Below, one piece after another: positions 31,501 through 44,090 of a stretch of 64,000 nt of DNA (its first letter is position 1; every line of letters starts with the position of its first letter). This DNA comes from Acanthosoma haemorrhoidale (Eukaryota > Arthropoda > Insecta > Hemiptera > Acanthosomatidae), in assembly GCA_930367205.1 (NCBI GenBank), contig OV884011.1:165023226-165087225 (forward strand). Reading direction: 5' to 3'. A program made the translations under genes and the position numbers. The notes beneath the pieces were generated by a model that saw nothing but the letters and a program-made list of their open reading frames with translations, was not told the origin of the DNA and searched no databases.

Positions 31501-33815
31501 TTTTTACAACCTTAAATTGCATTAATTCGTAAACAAAAAGGGGTAATATTTAGGTTTTAGTTCGTTTATTTCCAAATTTGCCATATCCCCGTTACTGACA
31601 TAAACCACGTCATGCACCCTCAAGTCCCAATAAAATTCCGCATGACAAATGTTACGTCCGCTTCTGAGCAGGTATAATCCCGTTTTGAGTTCGTGTATTA
31701 TATATACGCTGTATATACTAACAGAGTGTTTAATACAGTTTCCTCTCTAAGACGCATTAAGGTTATGCTGTTATTTATCCCCGGGAAAGAGAGAGAGGGA
31801 GTGTATCTTAGAAAAAGGGTATCGGGAAGGGTTTGGAAACTGTCCAAGACGAGATAGTAGGAGTCCCTACCCTAGGCACCCGGGTTCCTTCTGGCACAGG
31901 GCACATTAGCTGGCGAACACGCCCTACCCTTCTCCGGCCTCAAACCGGTCCCTTTTCAAGGCAGCTATACTTGCCACTTTTACTTACAAAAAGCCCTTCC
32001 CTCAGGGCGTTAAGGGCATTAGGATCCATATCCTATATTACCCCATGGTAAGCCTAATGTTTATCTCGGTACATCCTACAATCAAAAGTAATGCCAAAGT
32101 GCAAAATGCTGGCTAACTTCAAAAATGAATCTACTCAGCGTGGTGTATGAAGCCACTATTTTGCCCACTAGTCCTAGTACCGATTCCCCTGGTTTACTCT
32201 CACGAATAATTTTTTATAATTGATAACTCATCTGATTTAGGCGTTTCTTGATCTGGTATTCCCAGCGTTTGATACAAAGCCCTGTCATATTTCGATCAGC
32301 ACGCCAAATACAATATTTTATTAAATGACAGCGAATAATATAAACATATATTGCGGTGTTAGTTTCAAGACAAAACTAAATGTATTTATTAAAAGTAGGA
32401 CGATTTTAAGGGAATGAGTTTCTGTTAAACCCTTGAATAAGAATGTTTATAGCCAGTGGAGGTACCAACAGGTTATCCTTAAACCTATTAGGGTCACCTG
32501 AGGCAGCCCAAGGCTCTAAGCTGGGTTTAGAGTTAACCAGAAAGTTGCCAAGCAAAACATTATCTTTTCTTAATACCTTTAATGTTTATTTTAAAGTGGT
32601 TTTCAGACAGTCAAAATGGGACGCTCATCGTCGTTTACCCATTGGTTTTCAATGACGACTTTAAATGACGAATTTAAGCTTCTGGAGAAATGAATTATTA
32701 TTGTAATTTTATTTTAATTTAGTTTTAGCTAAAGTATGAGAAGTATGTTTGCAGACGTATTATCACAATAGGGGAAGTATTCCAGCATTTGGATCCAACC
32801 CTCTATCTACAAAATTTAGAATTTAGAAAGAAATAAAATTCATAAATCAATCGGTTTAAAAGATAATCTTTAACGTTTGCAACAAGCTTTATTTTTTTAA
32901 AAGTTATTTCAAAGATAGCTTCTATCTAATCCCCGGCTACCCAGAGCAATTTAGCATTTCGTTCATATTGAGCACCATAGAATGGTGAATGGTGATTAAC
33001 AATAATGCAGCTTAATATAAATTACTTATTTTATGTTGTATTTCAGTTGCTGGGCTTATGACCTTTGATGATGTCAAAACGTCGCTACACATTATACGAG
33101 TATTATATAATATAACATTATTTTGGAGACTTATTAACCATTGTTGTTTTCCTTTTGTCCAGTATATTTGATATTATTTTGACATTTTCATCAATAATCT
33201 GTCCTAAGTTGTAGAAAAAAAAATAGCACTTTAAATCGCTTCTTGGCTGCGACTTCATAAATCAAAAGTTAGTAAATAGGACACCAGGTTTCATATTTCC
33301 TATTATTGCACATTAGCTAATATGTAATAAGTACTTTTCGAACTGTTGAGAACTATATCTTCGGAATTTCATGGCATTTTAAAATGTACGTTCAGGTGAA
33401 AGACGATTGCTCCGTAGCTGCATTATAGGTAAAGCAGTGGACCAGATAAGATCAGTGGAGTGGCTAATTGTGGCTTGGGGTCCGGTTCGGTCTTGGATCA
33501 CCGAAGAGTGGAGGCTTCAGGTTTCGGCGGTCACTCAATATCGGCCCTCTTGAGGCTCGAGAGTGACCCTGCATCTTGTCTTCTGATGGGGGCAAGTACT
33601 CCGTCTGAAGAGGGTGTTACAGAGCTAAGCCAAGACGTACACCCACATCGTCCATGATCCTGAACTTCAGGGCTAATTATCTAATAGTAAAGAATGTGAC
33701 AAAGCCCTGTCTTGATTTATAACTCCAATAGTCGTTTTGTAAGACAATTACTCAAGTTGGAGTAAATAAACTAAAATCATTTTCTCTGTAAAGAAAGTAA
33801 GCAATTATTCACTAT

Positions 33816-34360
33816 ATTTTATGTTATAACAATTGTTCATATTATTTACACAATCTTACCTGTAGACAAAAAAACGACAATTACAATTTATAATCATCAC
33901 TTCTCTATTCACACTCTAATTACAACTTTAATCACTTAATATAATATTTCTCTATCGTCTGACTTTTTAGAATTTTGCTGATAGCTTCATCTAGTGGTGG
34001 TCAGTAGAAGCAGCGTGGCAAAAATTAAATTAGACAAAGTATAAATTCTTTACATATGTATTTCCATGAGTACAGAACATTAACTTATGCTCCTAGACTA
34101 GTACCGTCAATAAGTAGTTTTTGTAGGTTATATTAATAAATAGTTTTACTAAAGATAAAGCTATTTATTAATAGAACCTACAAAAACTACTTCGGTGATA
34201 TGCATATAACATATACATGTTTATTGACGGGTTCTTAGATAAATCTAAACTTGTAATTAGAGTGTGGATAGAGAAGTGATGATTATAAATTGTAATTGTC
34301 GTTTTTTTGTCTGCAGGTAAGATTGTGTAAATAATATGAACAATTGTTATAACATAAAAT
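33816..34360. mobile_element. Foldback/MITE-like element, 545 bp, about 110-bp inverted arms
   Basis: Left arm 33816-33925 and right arm 34250-34360 are near-perfect reverse complements (ATTTTATGTTATAACAATTG outermost). A second inverted pair lies inside: 34114-34150 against 34151-34192, built on GTAGTTTTTGTAGGTT, sitting next to each other as a hairpin. The middle holds no transposase frame. Such structure is typical of non-autonomous foldback or MITE elements. Confidence 0.8.
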
Positions 34361-34368
34361 AAATAGCC

Positions 34369-34563
34369 TCAATCCTTGGTAGACTCTCACTACCTTCCTG
34401 ACTCCATCCACCTTTCTAGGCATTCCACACCCCATATCCTTCTCATACATCCTTCAAATAGGGGTCTCCCCTTAGCGAAAGGCACTTTCCAGCCAAAAAT
34501 AATTTTCATTATTTTTCCCAAAGTTTGAGAGCTTAGAAAAAAAAAAAAAAAAAAAAAATAATT
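34369..34563 (+). mobile_element. LINE-C 3' fragment with 11-bp target duplication
   Basis: Plus-strand LINE-C tail (GTAGACTCTCACTACCTTCC, then AGTTTGAGAGCTTAGAAAAA and a poly-A run of about 22). AATAAATAGCC occurs at 34358-34368 and again at 34564-34574. Confidence 0.88.
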
Positions 34564-34574
34564 AATAAATAGCC

Positions 34575-35138
34575 TTTTAAATTCTAACTCTTGATTATAC
34601 AAATTTAACTTTAGAATTAATTATACGTGAATTGGAATCGTGGCAATCCAGTAACAGTCATTATAGAATAACTATTGTCAGTTTATGTTAACAGGTAATT
34701 GTGCAATGTCTACGTTAGCCAATATTTTTTTTTCATATATGCAGATCAGATATATTCAAATAACTATTCACACAGAAAATCCCGCGCTAAATGTTCACGG
34801 AGTATTTGACACGTAAGATGCGGATAATGGCCAACTCAGACGGAAATCCAGTCATAGATTTCTCGGAACGGATTCGATGATGGAAATAATAGAGCACGCG
34901 ATGTTATTCAAATGAACCGCTCTTGAAATTCGCATGAGGACACAAATTCATTCGAACAATAGCAGAAGCTTAACGAATTAATGCGGACATATCAGACATC
35001 CACGGATTTCTATTCGCCGGCGAATGCATAATTTATCACGCAGTTTGAGTAAGAACGATCATGACCTATAATTGCTCCTAAACGATTAAATAGTTCCTTC
35101 TGACAATTATAAAACGAAATTAATTTTAAACTATTTCT
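34575..35138. other. AT-rich, nothing recognised
   Basis: No frame over 60 codons with a motif, no match to the repeat families. Confidence 0.5.
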
Positions 35139-35580
35139 TTACAGATTCTACAAAGGAATATATTTACAATTGCTTCATTATATTTCCTGTAGCTTGGCTA
35201 CATTTTATACAAATTCTGTTTTCTACTAATAGTCATCTGCATTGTACAAAAGTACAATGATGTACATTATACATTAATGGGCTGAATTTATTAATAGTGA
35301 TGGGGCTCACCTTATTTATCATAAACTTAAAACTAACTTACATCAAACAATAAAACTTAAATTAAATCTTAACCTAATTTTCCCCGACAGTCCGTTGCCA
35401 TCGATGCGGGAGGGGGTATTAGGGTCATAGTGTTAAACACTGGGTTGGTTAGGTGCTGCAACGAGTCAAAAAACTTGATGTGTCTCCGGCGGATGAACTC
35501 GCCCACCGATGGCACATCAAGCAGCCAAGGTTGGAGGTCGGTGTTCTTTAACCTCTCGAGAGTGGTATGTTGGACCAAAC
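35139..35580 (-). mobile_element. LINE-B' copy, RT C-terminus and 3' UTR
   Basis: Minus strand. 35369-35578 encodes HTTLERLKNTDLQPWL and RRRHIKFFDSLQHLTNP, the LINE-B-type RT end. The 3' UTR (35139-35368) differs from LINE-B (GGCTACATTTTATACAAATT) and matches 56270-56345 and 4603-4770. Confidence 0.82.
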
Positions 35581-36664
35581 TATTTCTTTACATGCACACA
35601 GACGCAATAAAAGATGTGGGAAGTCAAGAAACTTCATGAGAGTTTCTTAAAAAGTTATTAAATCATTGTAGAAAAATACCTTGTATTTTTGGTAAAAACA
35701 TTTCAGGAAAAGTTTCTTTTATCAAACCATCTAAATACGCCTTTTTACCTGATGAAAAAACCTACTTAATTACTAAATCACCGGCATTAAAAAAAAAGCT
35801 ATTGAAATTAGGCGCAACGTCATTACAATGGCTGCCTGCTATTGTTTGCTAATAATACTTTGGAGCATACTTGAGATTCGTCATGCTTTAACTTATTTAT
35901 TGTTACCATAACCATAGGGATAAAATATGAAATTTAAAGTCTTGAATAGCTTGAATATAAGTACTTGGAAAATTCAGTTTATTTAACAAGTTCGGTTATT
36001 TTTTTTAACAAAGTTCCTTCTCTTGTATTTCAACTAAATACGGTGAATGAATATACTTTTGAAATGCTTGACTGCTACCGTAAAATTTACAGACTTACAA
36101 ATGGCGATCGCATCGAACCAGAGAGAAAGTAGATCCACTTCCTTCGTTATTGGCATCTATATATACCCGATGTTTTAAAGGTCGAAATCGATAGGCACAA
36201 AATGGAATGCGTCGGTTAGAACTTATTGCCCAAGGGGATCGATATTGTTTGCTGATCAAGACACATTATGTCGTGAGCTTAGCCATGGCAAACAACAACA
36301 TGTCAGTGAAAACAATATGCCCAACATCCATGAAGAGTAAACTTGACCGAAGTTCCTTCTGGGACCGAATAATCTAGACTCATGCAATAAGTTTCTCCAC
36401 GTGGCACCATACAAGAGCTCGAACATTAATAGATTCCAAATTGTCTATTAATTTTTTAAGTTCAAAATAGCTTTAGTGCAAACAAAACACACAATTAGGT
36501 ACAATAAAATAATAGAAATTCTAAAATTGAATGTTGCAAAATTAAAGTAGAACGTTTGAGCTCGTCAACACTTGCCAATGACTTTTTTTTATTGGTTCCT
36601 TGTAGAATAAATTGTTTCTATGAGAAAATTCTGTACTTCATTAAAAAAAAAAAAAATTAATTAA
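35581..36664. other. No recognisable gene
   Basis: AT-rich with stops in all frames. No match to the listed families. Confidence 0.5.
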
Positions 36665-36990
36665 TTGCGTGACAGTGGGAGTCCTGGCAATAGCCAGTTT
36701 CTCCAATCATGTCCTGAGCGTTTGTGGATCTCGCAATCTCGGTCAGCCTCCGTTGGCTCGTGACGCGGCTGACGGAAGAGCATGGGGGACACCCCAAGAC
36801 TCCGCTTCCTCTTTCGCATTGCGAGGGAGGTGACAACCATGTAGATTTGGGAGGTCTCTGGGCTGTTTGTAAATACTGTATGAATGAGTGAGTGAATGAA
36901 AAATTGTAAATATGGTATGAATGAGAACATTTATCACAATTACTTTTTGCCAATAAGGCCGATTGTAATTTTATCATAATAAAGCTGTTT
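36665..36990 (+). mobile_element. LINE-D1 3'-end fragment
   Basis: Full D1 3' UTR from GTGACAGTGGGAGTCC through the GC-rich block (CCAAGACTCCGCTTCC) to GATTGTAATTTTATCATAAT and AATAAAG, then a short TAA-rich tail. Confidence 0.88.
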
Positions 36991-38145
36991 AATAATAATA
37001 TTTTTCACGTTTTTTGCAGAGACACCGCTTTTATCCAGTACTCAAAAAGCTGTAAGTTCTGCTTGTGATTTGTAATTAATAGATAATTTGATAGTAAGTT
37101 TGATGGAGGCCCCTCAAAGCATGGGGACTTTTGTTGACTGATGTTGGAGGAAGACTCGTTAGCGGGTTGTAGAGCAGAATTAACATAACAATATTAAGTT
37201 TAGCAAACTCAGCACAGACTCTAACGCCCCTTTGTTCTCACAATAAGTTTTCTCTATCACCTTCTTCTAAGGTGATGTAGTTTCTCGATTGAGTGAAACA
37301 TCGAATAAATAAATATTTACAGGTGAGATTAAAAGATTAATTTATTTTAAAACATACAACTACACACGTTTTTACAAGGATAAAATATATCTGAAAAGAA
37401 TGAATAAAAATTATAGGCAGACTGTGAGTCAGGGGAGATCAGACTAAAAAATTCTGAATAAATGGTTCATAATCGTGTAAATGAATTTTACTAATATTAA
37501 TAATTATAAATTGTTTCTTTTTAGAGATCGGCTTAGTTGTTAAGTTTTCAACGATACATTTATGCCGAATCGTTATCGATGAATAAACTTTATGAGAATT
37601 AAACTTATCTTCTTCATCAACCTAAGCCGATCTCTTAACAAAACGTTACGACTCATTTATTGACTTACAGTTAACACTAAGCTATTTTTTAGTATCTACC
37701 TTACCCTTCCGCATTTTTACTATCAATTCCGTGACCAGCAGGGTATTAAGATTTTTGTGAAATTTGCGGAAGAATGAAAAGAAGAAATTAACCCTCGGGT
37801 CTGTAGTTATATTATCAGAAAATATTTTGTTTATAAATTGATGTAATATCGATTATTGTCTAGATAGGTGCCCTGAAAGTCCTTTAATGAGCCCGTCCCT
37901 CCCCACCCCCAAACATGGGGGCAAAAAGAGGGAGAGAATTCCTCACCTGCTCGTCCCTTAATGAATTGAATTTCCACCTACTTCACTTGTAACTTTTTCT
38001 CTCCAACTTCTGACACTCCCCCTCTTCTAGAGTTCATCGGATTTCAGCACTTAGAGGGTTTAGTGATTTTTTTTTATTGTTTGACTTAAAACTTAGTATT
38101 TATGACTATCTCGAATTGCTTTTTTAATTAATTAATTTGCTGCCA
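36991..38145. other. No recognisable gene
   Basis: AT-rich. The only structure seen is the hairpin at 37523-37635. Confidence 0.5.
37523..37635. repeat. Inverted repeat, 14-bp perfect stem
   Basis: AGAGATCGGCTTAG at 37523-37536 is the exact reverse complement of CTAAGCCGATCTCT at 37622-37635. Size and layout resemble a small MITE, but no target duplication is evident. Confidence 0.7.
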
Positions 38146-38885
38146 TCTCGAAAAAACCCACAAACGAGGATAAAATGACAAGAACTAAACAGACGCTTTG
38201 GACAACTGTACAGAATATTTCTAAGGACATCCCATCTCTCAATAGAAAATAAATTACTAAACGAAAAAGTTATACTTAAGCCAATCTGGACATACGGACA
38301 AGAGCTGTGTAGAACAGTAAAAATGTCGAACATCAAGTGTATCCAATCAAAAGTCCTGAGAACAATCGTAAATGCCCCTTATTACTTTAGCAACAAAACC
38401 CTTCATAACGATCTTAATATACCCTACATTCTTGAACTCATCCCTTCTAAGTTCCATAGTAACCTATCCAGCTACCTTAATCCCCAAGCACAGTCATTGC
38501 ACTGCACCTGTCATTCCTATAATCCTCCTCGGAGACTGAAACGGCCGTGGCTAACAGTGGGAGTCCTGGCAATGGACATTTTCTCCAATCATGTCCTGAT
38601 CGTCTGTGGCTCTCGCGCTCCTGGTCAGCCTCCGCTGGCTCGTATCCGGTGACGTGGCTGGCGGAGGAGCGTGGGGTACTTCCCAAGACTCTACTTCCTT
38701 TTGCGCATGCGAGGGAGGTAACAACCAGGTCTATTTGGGAGGTCTCTGGGCTGTTATATACTGTATGAATGAGCGAGTAAATGAAAAATTGTAAATATGG
38801 TGTAAATGAGAACATTTATCACAATTACTTATTGCCTAATAAGGCAGATTGTAATTTTAGCACAATAAAGAAGTTTCAATTAAAT
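38146..38885 (+). mobile_element. LINE-D1 copy with RT C-terminus
   Basis: The coding-derived part (38150-38540) shows NPQTRIK, then RRFGQLYRIFLRTSHLSIEN, PIWTYGQELCRTVKMSNIK, SKVLRTIVNAPYY and NKTLHNDLNIPYI, the C-terminal region of a Jockey-type RT protein. The D1 3' UTR with its GC-rich block follows, ending GTAATTTTAGCACAATAAAG. It is 5' truncated and inactive. Confidence 0.88.
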
Positions 38886-39630
38886 TAAATTAATTAATTT
38901 AATGCGTACAATAGCGTTAAAGCAATTGAAGATTTGACCTACGAAACATTTAAAAACAAGTTGAAATCGTAATTTTCCACAATATGCCATGTATGTATGA
39001 ATTTATAACTGTAATAAATGGACGACATTCAGCTCTTTATATATTATATATTTGGCAGAGTCGTACCTATAATGGATTAGCATTAAAATTTTCTCCAGTG
39101 GGGTTGAATACTACAATAAATAATTATTGATCATCTGAAGGTCTCTAAAACGTTATACTATCCCGATTTATGAAGGGAAAAGATGGTCACTCAGATGAAA
39201 CTGACCCGGTTAGAAGAAATCGAACTTTTCGATTATGCTCTTAGTAATGTAATTATAAATTATATTTTGAATCCTAAATTGAGGATTATTGATGCGGAAA
39301 TGTTTAAATTAAAGGACGAGAGTAAACAGCCACGAGTGGGCCGAAGATAATCGAATGGATGGAATAATTCGTTTGCAATGTAAATCAGTCACTTTGGACC
39401 AACCAATAAGTGTGTAGTTAGTCAAGCAAATTGGGGCTGCTTCGTCGTCGTCCAACCTCTGGCAGTTGTCTAAATGCTCCGTCAACTAATTGCTTCTATT
39501 TGCCACGGATAATGGCCGGTCGTTTACGAATTCATATATGTTACTGAAGAGCCAAAATGGATGGTACGGACATGCATTCAGTTTTGTCTGCTCCTAGGGT
39601 GGCGATCGTAAAAATGAGTCATTGTTTGCG
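38886..39630. other. No recognisable gene
   Basis: AT-rich, no motif-bearing frame. Confidence 0.5.
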
Positions 39631-40490
39631 AAGTTTTTTTTTTTTTTTCCATAGCTCTCAAGCTTATAAAAATAGGACGGGGAAAATTATTTTGGATTGA
39701 TGGGTGCCTTTCACTAAGGGAAGTCCATTTGAAGGATGTATGAGAAGGATATGGGGTGTGGGATGCCTAAAGGAGGCGGGTGGATTCGGGAAGGTAGTGA
39801 GAGTACCTAGGTGGTGGAGCCTAGGGGTACTAGGCATTGGTTTGTAGTCGGCCAGGTCATGCCTGGCCCCGCCCCTGAAGGGGGCTGCACTGTGTCGGCC
39901 TATCGCAGGTAGAAGGGGTCATAGTGCTTCGGTTGAGTCGGGTCGAGGTCAATCTCCCGGCTGGGTGTGGATGGTTCTCTTCGTGTGGTTCTATGAGGTC
40001 CATCTGTCTCCAGGCTTCGGCGTTCCAGCAGTGCTTCCATCGGACGGGCATTGGTGGTGGTTGAAGGTTGGAAAATAGTGGGTTGTGGCTGTGTGGAAGT
40101 GAATTGAAAAATTTGATGTGTCGCCTCTTGATAAAATCTTGGATGGTGAGCACTTCAAATTTTTCGTGGATCTCATCTGCCTTCATTCAGTCGAACGGGG
40201 TATGTTTGAGGGAGGTGCGGAGAACTCTGTTCGGGAATTGCTGGAGCGTTTTTAGAGTGTTAGGAGTTAGATACTTGAATAGTGGGGTCCCGTACATCAA
40301 AGCAGGTCTCATGACGCTCTGGTAAATCAGCAGCTTGAGGCGTACTGATAAAGCTGGGCTGTGAAGTATGTCGCAACACCTCAAAATATGCTGGTCTTTT
40401 AGACGGGAAGTGAGTACAAATTTGGAGCAGTTTGGTAACTTAAAATTTTCCAAAGTTTCACTTCGACAGCTATCGGAGATTCTCCTCCAT
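39631..40490 (-). mobile_element. LINE-C copy, RT C-terminus plus 3' UTR
   Basis: Minus strand. The reversed poly-A (39637-39650) is followed by CCATAGCTCTCAAGCTTATA. The coding part is 39857-40490. Confidence 0.88.
39857..40490 (-). pseudogene. LINE-C ORF2 C-terminal fragment
   Basis: Two frames joined by a single stop. 40187-40453 encodes LSVRLKLLIYQSVMRPALMY and TPLFKYLTPNTLKTLQQFPN. 39857-40186 encodes DEIHEKFEVLTIQDFIKRRH and IKFFNSLPHSHNPLF. This is homologous to the LINE-A and -B C-termini and defines LINE-C as their sister. RT motifs and endonuclease are absent, so it is 5' truncated. Confidence 0.85.
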
Positions 40491-41740
40491 GGTTAAAGAA
40501 CTATTAAAGACACTAACGCAAAAGACAATAATGTCGTGGAGATTAGAGGTATTCCGATGTTATTACAATTCCGATATTAAATATGGATGTATGAGCTGTT
40601 GAATTTTTTTTTGATTTGTTGAAATTGCAATTCTTTTTTACCTATAATTAAATGAAAAATTGATAGTAAAAAATACAATAAGTTTATAAGAGACTCGTGC
40701 CAAGTACTGTCCAAGCAACAAGAACAATAGCCTCTTACCATGTCAGGGAATTAGTGACATTTTAATAATATATCAATTAACTGTAATTAAAAAATGTTGA
40801 ATTAGGGATCTATCAATAAAATATTTTTTTCAATCGTAAAAGAAACCCTTAATTGTTTGATTCTTATGTGATCTCGACTTCAAATGAAAGACTGCAATAT
40901 TATCAAAAATTACTAGCTGAATAAAAAATGTACGTTTCGGGGCTCGAGCCAGTCAGTTTCCATCAGCCCAAAAATTTTCCCCAATGATAATTCATTGAGA
41001 AGATCCTCTTTCGTGTAGGACTTGCACGTTGGTAAGGCACCTAGCCAGCCAGCTAATGGCGGAAGTCTCAGAAACGTGTACTGCGCAGCGCAGTTAACTT
41101 GACTGTTTTGCGGGTACTGTATAGCTTTAACGCCGGCCGTGAAGGCGGAAACATAGGTTACTAATTCCGAGAATATTAACTAAGAAATATTTCAGAAAAG
41201 ACTTAAAACAAAGTTCTCGGTCTTATTTGAGAAATTATATACTGAAGTTTAGTTTATTTCTTATTTCGGCACGTAGGAGCAAAAAGCAGAGGAACATTAC
41301 GTCGCCTAATAATGAAACAATTATTGTCTTAACTAATATAATAATATCTAATAGTCCTATATGATATATTATTATTGAGGACACGTGCTTTGACAGTAGA
41401 CATCACAAAACATCAATGCCTTTGACTTTTTATAAAAAAACTAAAAACATTCTAACCTGGTTTTTCAATACGTAAGTCTCTTATTGAATTTATTTGAATC
41501 GAACATGAGAGGAAAAAAAAAATTATTATAAAAATACTGTGCTCCCTACAACCGTGCGTCCTCAATTTCTCCAATCTGAGAATCTACATAAAATAAAATT
41601 AGCTCACGGACAAATTAATGGGGCCTTTTTTTTTTTTTTCGGTAGAATGAAAAAGTTTTTGTTGTGCGTGTTTCTCGTTTCTACCATTACACCGTTTAAA
41701 TATAAGATAATTAAATAATAATGATTGATTAACTTTACAG
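40491..41740. other. No recognisable gene
   Basis: AT-rich apart from a patch at about 41020-41160 with GC-rich words (CACCTAGCCAGCCAGCTAAT, AACGCCGGCCGTGAAGGCGG), which has no open frame. Confidence 0.45.
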
Positions 41741-42175
41741 AATGGGATCATGCGAAAAGTGGTCCAACATACCTCTCTCGAGAGGTTAAAGAACGCTGAC
41801 CTGCACCCGTTGCTTGGTGTGCCGTCGGTGGGTGAGTTCATCCGCCGGAGACACATCAAGTTTTTGACTCGTTGCAGCACCTAACCAGCCCAGTGTTTAA
41901 CAATATGATCCCACTACCCCCCCCCCCCACATCGATGGCAACAGACTGTTGACCAATCGGTGAAAAATTAGTATGTAAGTTAGTTTAAAGTTTGATCAAA
42001 AGATGAGCCCCATCACCTATATTACAAGTCAGTTCAGTCCAGTAACGTATAGTGTGTATCATTATACTTGTTTATTCATTATATAATTTGTAACTACAAA
42101 AATAATTTATAAATAGATTCGCCAGAGGATCTATAATTGTATATATTTATCTGTAAATTTAAAGGGCAAATTTAC
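41741..42175 (+). mobile_element. LINE-B copy 6, RT C-terminal tip and 3' UTR
   Basis: Plus strand from AATGGGATCATGCGAAAAGT through GTTGCTTGGTGTGCCGTCGG and CGCCGGAGACACATCAAG to the 3' UTR (GATGAGCCCCATCACC, TATACTTGTTTATTCATTAT, CTGTAAATTTAAAGG). A C run lies at about 41917-41927. Confidence 0.85.
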
Positions 42176-42253
42176 TGTAAATTTTATAGTAAAGAAAAAA
42201 AAAAGATTAACGGCAATGTTTCGTATATAAACTCTTTCTAATCTGATTATAAT

Positions 42254-42566
42254 TTTTTTCAATTGGTTTCTCCAACCATGCCATGAGCGTCTGTGGCTCT
42301 CGCGCACTCAGCCAGCCTCCACTGGCTCGTATCCAGTGACGTGGCTGACTGAGGAGCATAGGGGACAACCCAAGACTCCGCTTCCTCTTTCGCATGCTCG
42401 GGAGGTGACAAACATGTGGATTTGGAAGGTCTCTGGGCTGTTTGTAACTACTACTAATATGAATGAGCGAATGAATGGAAATTGTAAATATGGTATGAAT
42501 GAGAACTTTTATCACAATTACTTATGCCCAATAAGGTACATTGTAACTTTATCACAATAAAAACAT
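42254..42566 (+). mobile_element. LINE-D1 3'-end fragment
   Basis: It starts GGTTTCTCCAACCATGCCAT, keeps the GC-rich block (GTATCCAGTGACGTGGCTGA) and ends GTAACTTTATCACAATAAAA. Confidence 0.86.
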
Positions 42567-43434
42567 TTTTTAATAGTAAAAAATTAGTCCGTTGCTAATT
42601 AATGCATATTTAGAGTCGATTAATTTCAATTTTCTAGTTCTGTTGGATATATTTATGTCGGAAATTCAACAGTTAAGAGTAAGTGGTTTTTGTTCATATC
42701 ATTGATCAGTAATATTTAGTAATAAGAGTATTTTAATTGTTATATTGTCTGCTGGTAGAGCATTATGGTTAAATGTATTACGCATATGCTCAAGTGTTGT
42801 TGGTTTATTTTTTTAAAACTAATGTGTTTTTATCTAATAAAATCTAGTAGCTCGTGGTTCTTCACTTAATGTGTTTTTTCATTTCTCAGCAAATCTATAC
42901 ATATTAATGTGCTATTGTGCCGGTAGTCAGACCTAATAAGAGGTACCATTAAAGTTTTTGATTATTAATTAAGGATATTGAGTAAATGGTTTTCATCTAT
43001 AAGACAGGAAATACCATTGAGCGAAGGAAAGGTGGACCAACTTATTGGTACATATTATTTCAGACTCATTGCCAAAGTGATAGAAATATTAAAATGGCTG
43101 ACTGCATATCCGAAGGCTAGAGAAAGGGTCAACAAGCGTCATAACGCCCTTCGGAGTCGGGTTCCACAGCATCAAAGTGATTGTTAGTGGTTAGAGTTAA
43201 ATTAATAAAAGCCTTACAACTGTACAGTCTAGGCCACAAAGTGATATAAGATAATGTTTAAAATGAACATCGGTTTATTTTATTTGGCTCAACAAACTAA
43301 TTTATAACAGTTTTCATTCCGATCAATTATAAAAAAATGGATCCAGGTTTACTTTACTCCTAACTAGTAAAAGGCTATAACTATAATTAATTGAAACAAC
43401 TTCTGTCTTCCGAAAGTTTTTTATTTTTAATATG
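42567..43434. other. No recognisable gene
   Basis: AT-rich. A 69-codon frame at 42978-43187 has no recognised domain. Confidence 0.5.
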
Positions 43435-44090
43435 ACTAGCGCTGTCACAGGATGACAGCAGTGGACGTAGCTTCGCCCTTCAACGCACGTCAAAATGACG
43501 TTTTTAGCCATCGAAAGGGACAGAAATATCAATAATTAAGAAAAATATTTACTGTGGTAAAATTACAATTTGCCTTATTGCCCAATCAGTAATTGTGGTA
43601 AATGTGAACGTTCACACCATATTTACAGTTTTAATTCACACAATATTTACAAACAGCCCAGAGACCTCCCAAATCCACATGGTTGTTCCACATTCCACAC
43701 TGCTCACCACATACGCTCAGGACATGATTGGAGAAGCTGGCCATTGCGAGGAGTCCCACTGTTACACATTTATAGCAGGTCACGAGGTCACTGCTGTTTT
43801 GGTCTCCGAGGAGGATTATTGGGAGGAGTGGTGCAGTGTAATGACTATGCTAGGGGATTAAGGTGGTTGGATAGGTTACTATGAAATTTCATGAACTTGA
43901 AAGGGATGAGTTCGAGAATGTAGGGTACATTAAGATTGTTATGAAGGGTTTTGTTGTTGACAAAATAAAGGGGCATTTACTATTGTTCTCAGGACTTTTG
44001 ATTGAAAAGATTGAGTACGCTTGATGTTCGACTTTTTTGCTGTCCCCCATAGCTCTATTGCGTATGTACAGATTGGCTCAAGTATAACTT
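43435..44090 (-). mobile_element. LINE-D2 copy 2 with E segment
   Basis: Minus strand: RT C-terminal remnant (about 43780-44090), D2-type 3' UTR without the GC-rich block (43570-43760), then E (43435-43560) ending in the reversed A-rich tail TATTAAAAATAAAAAA. Same order as 9682-10315. In this copy E includes GACGTGCGTTGAAGGGCGAA. Confidence 0.8.

Larger units (their letters stand above)
30196..33815. other. Intergenic, short dispersed repeats, no confident gene
   Basis: The stretch is mostly AT-rich. Less AT-rich islands lie at 31640-32060 (with TATATATACGCTGTATATA near 31700 and a 72-codon frame at 31833-32051) and 33400-33660 (65-codon frame 33460-33657). Neither contains a motif that I recognise. 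A pair of short direct repeats is listed separately. Confidence 0.45.

Noticed and set aside
31640..32060. Solo LTR starting TGTTACGTCC
   Set aside because: It has TATA-like words, but no matching end and no target duplication could be found.
38547..38794. Recurring plus frames such as 38547-38768 and 38606-38794
   Set aside because: Sense readings of the LINE-D1 3' UTR GC-rich block, with stops in other copies; no evidence of translation.
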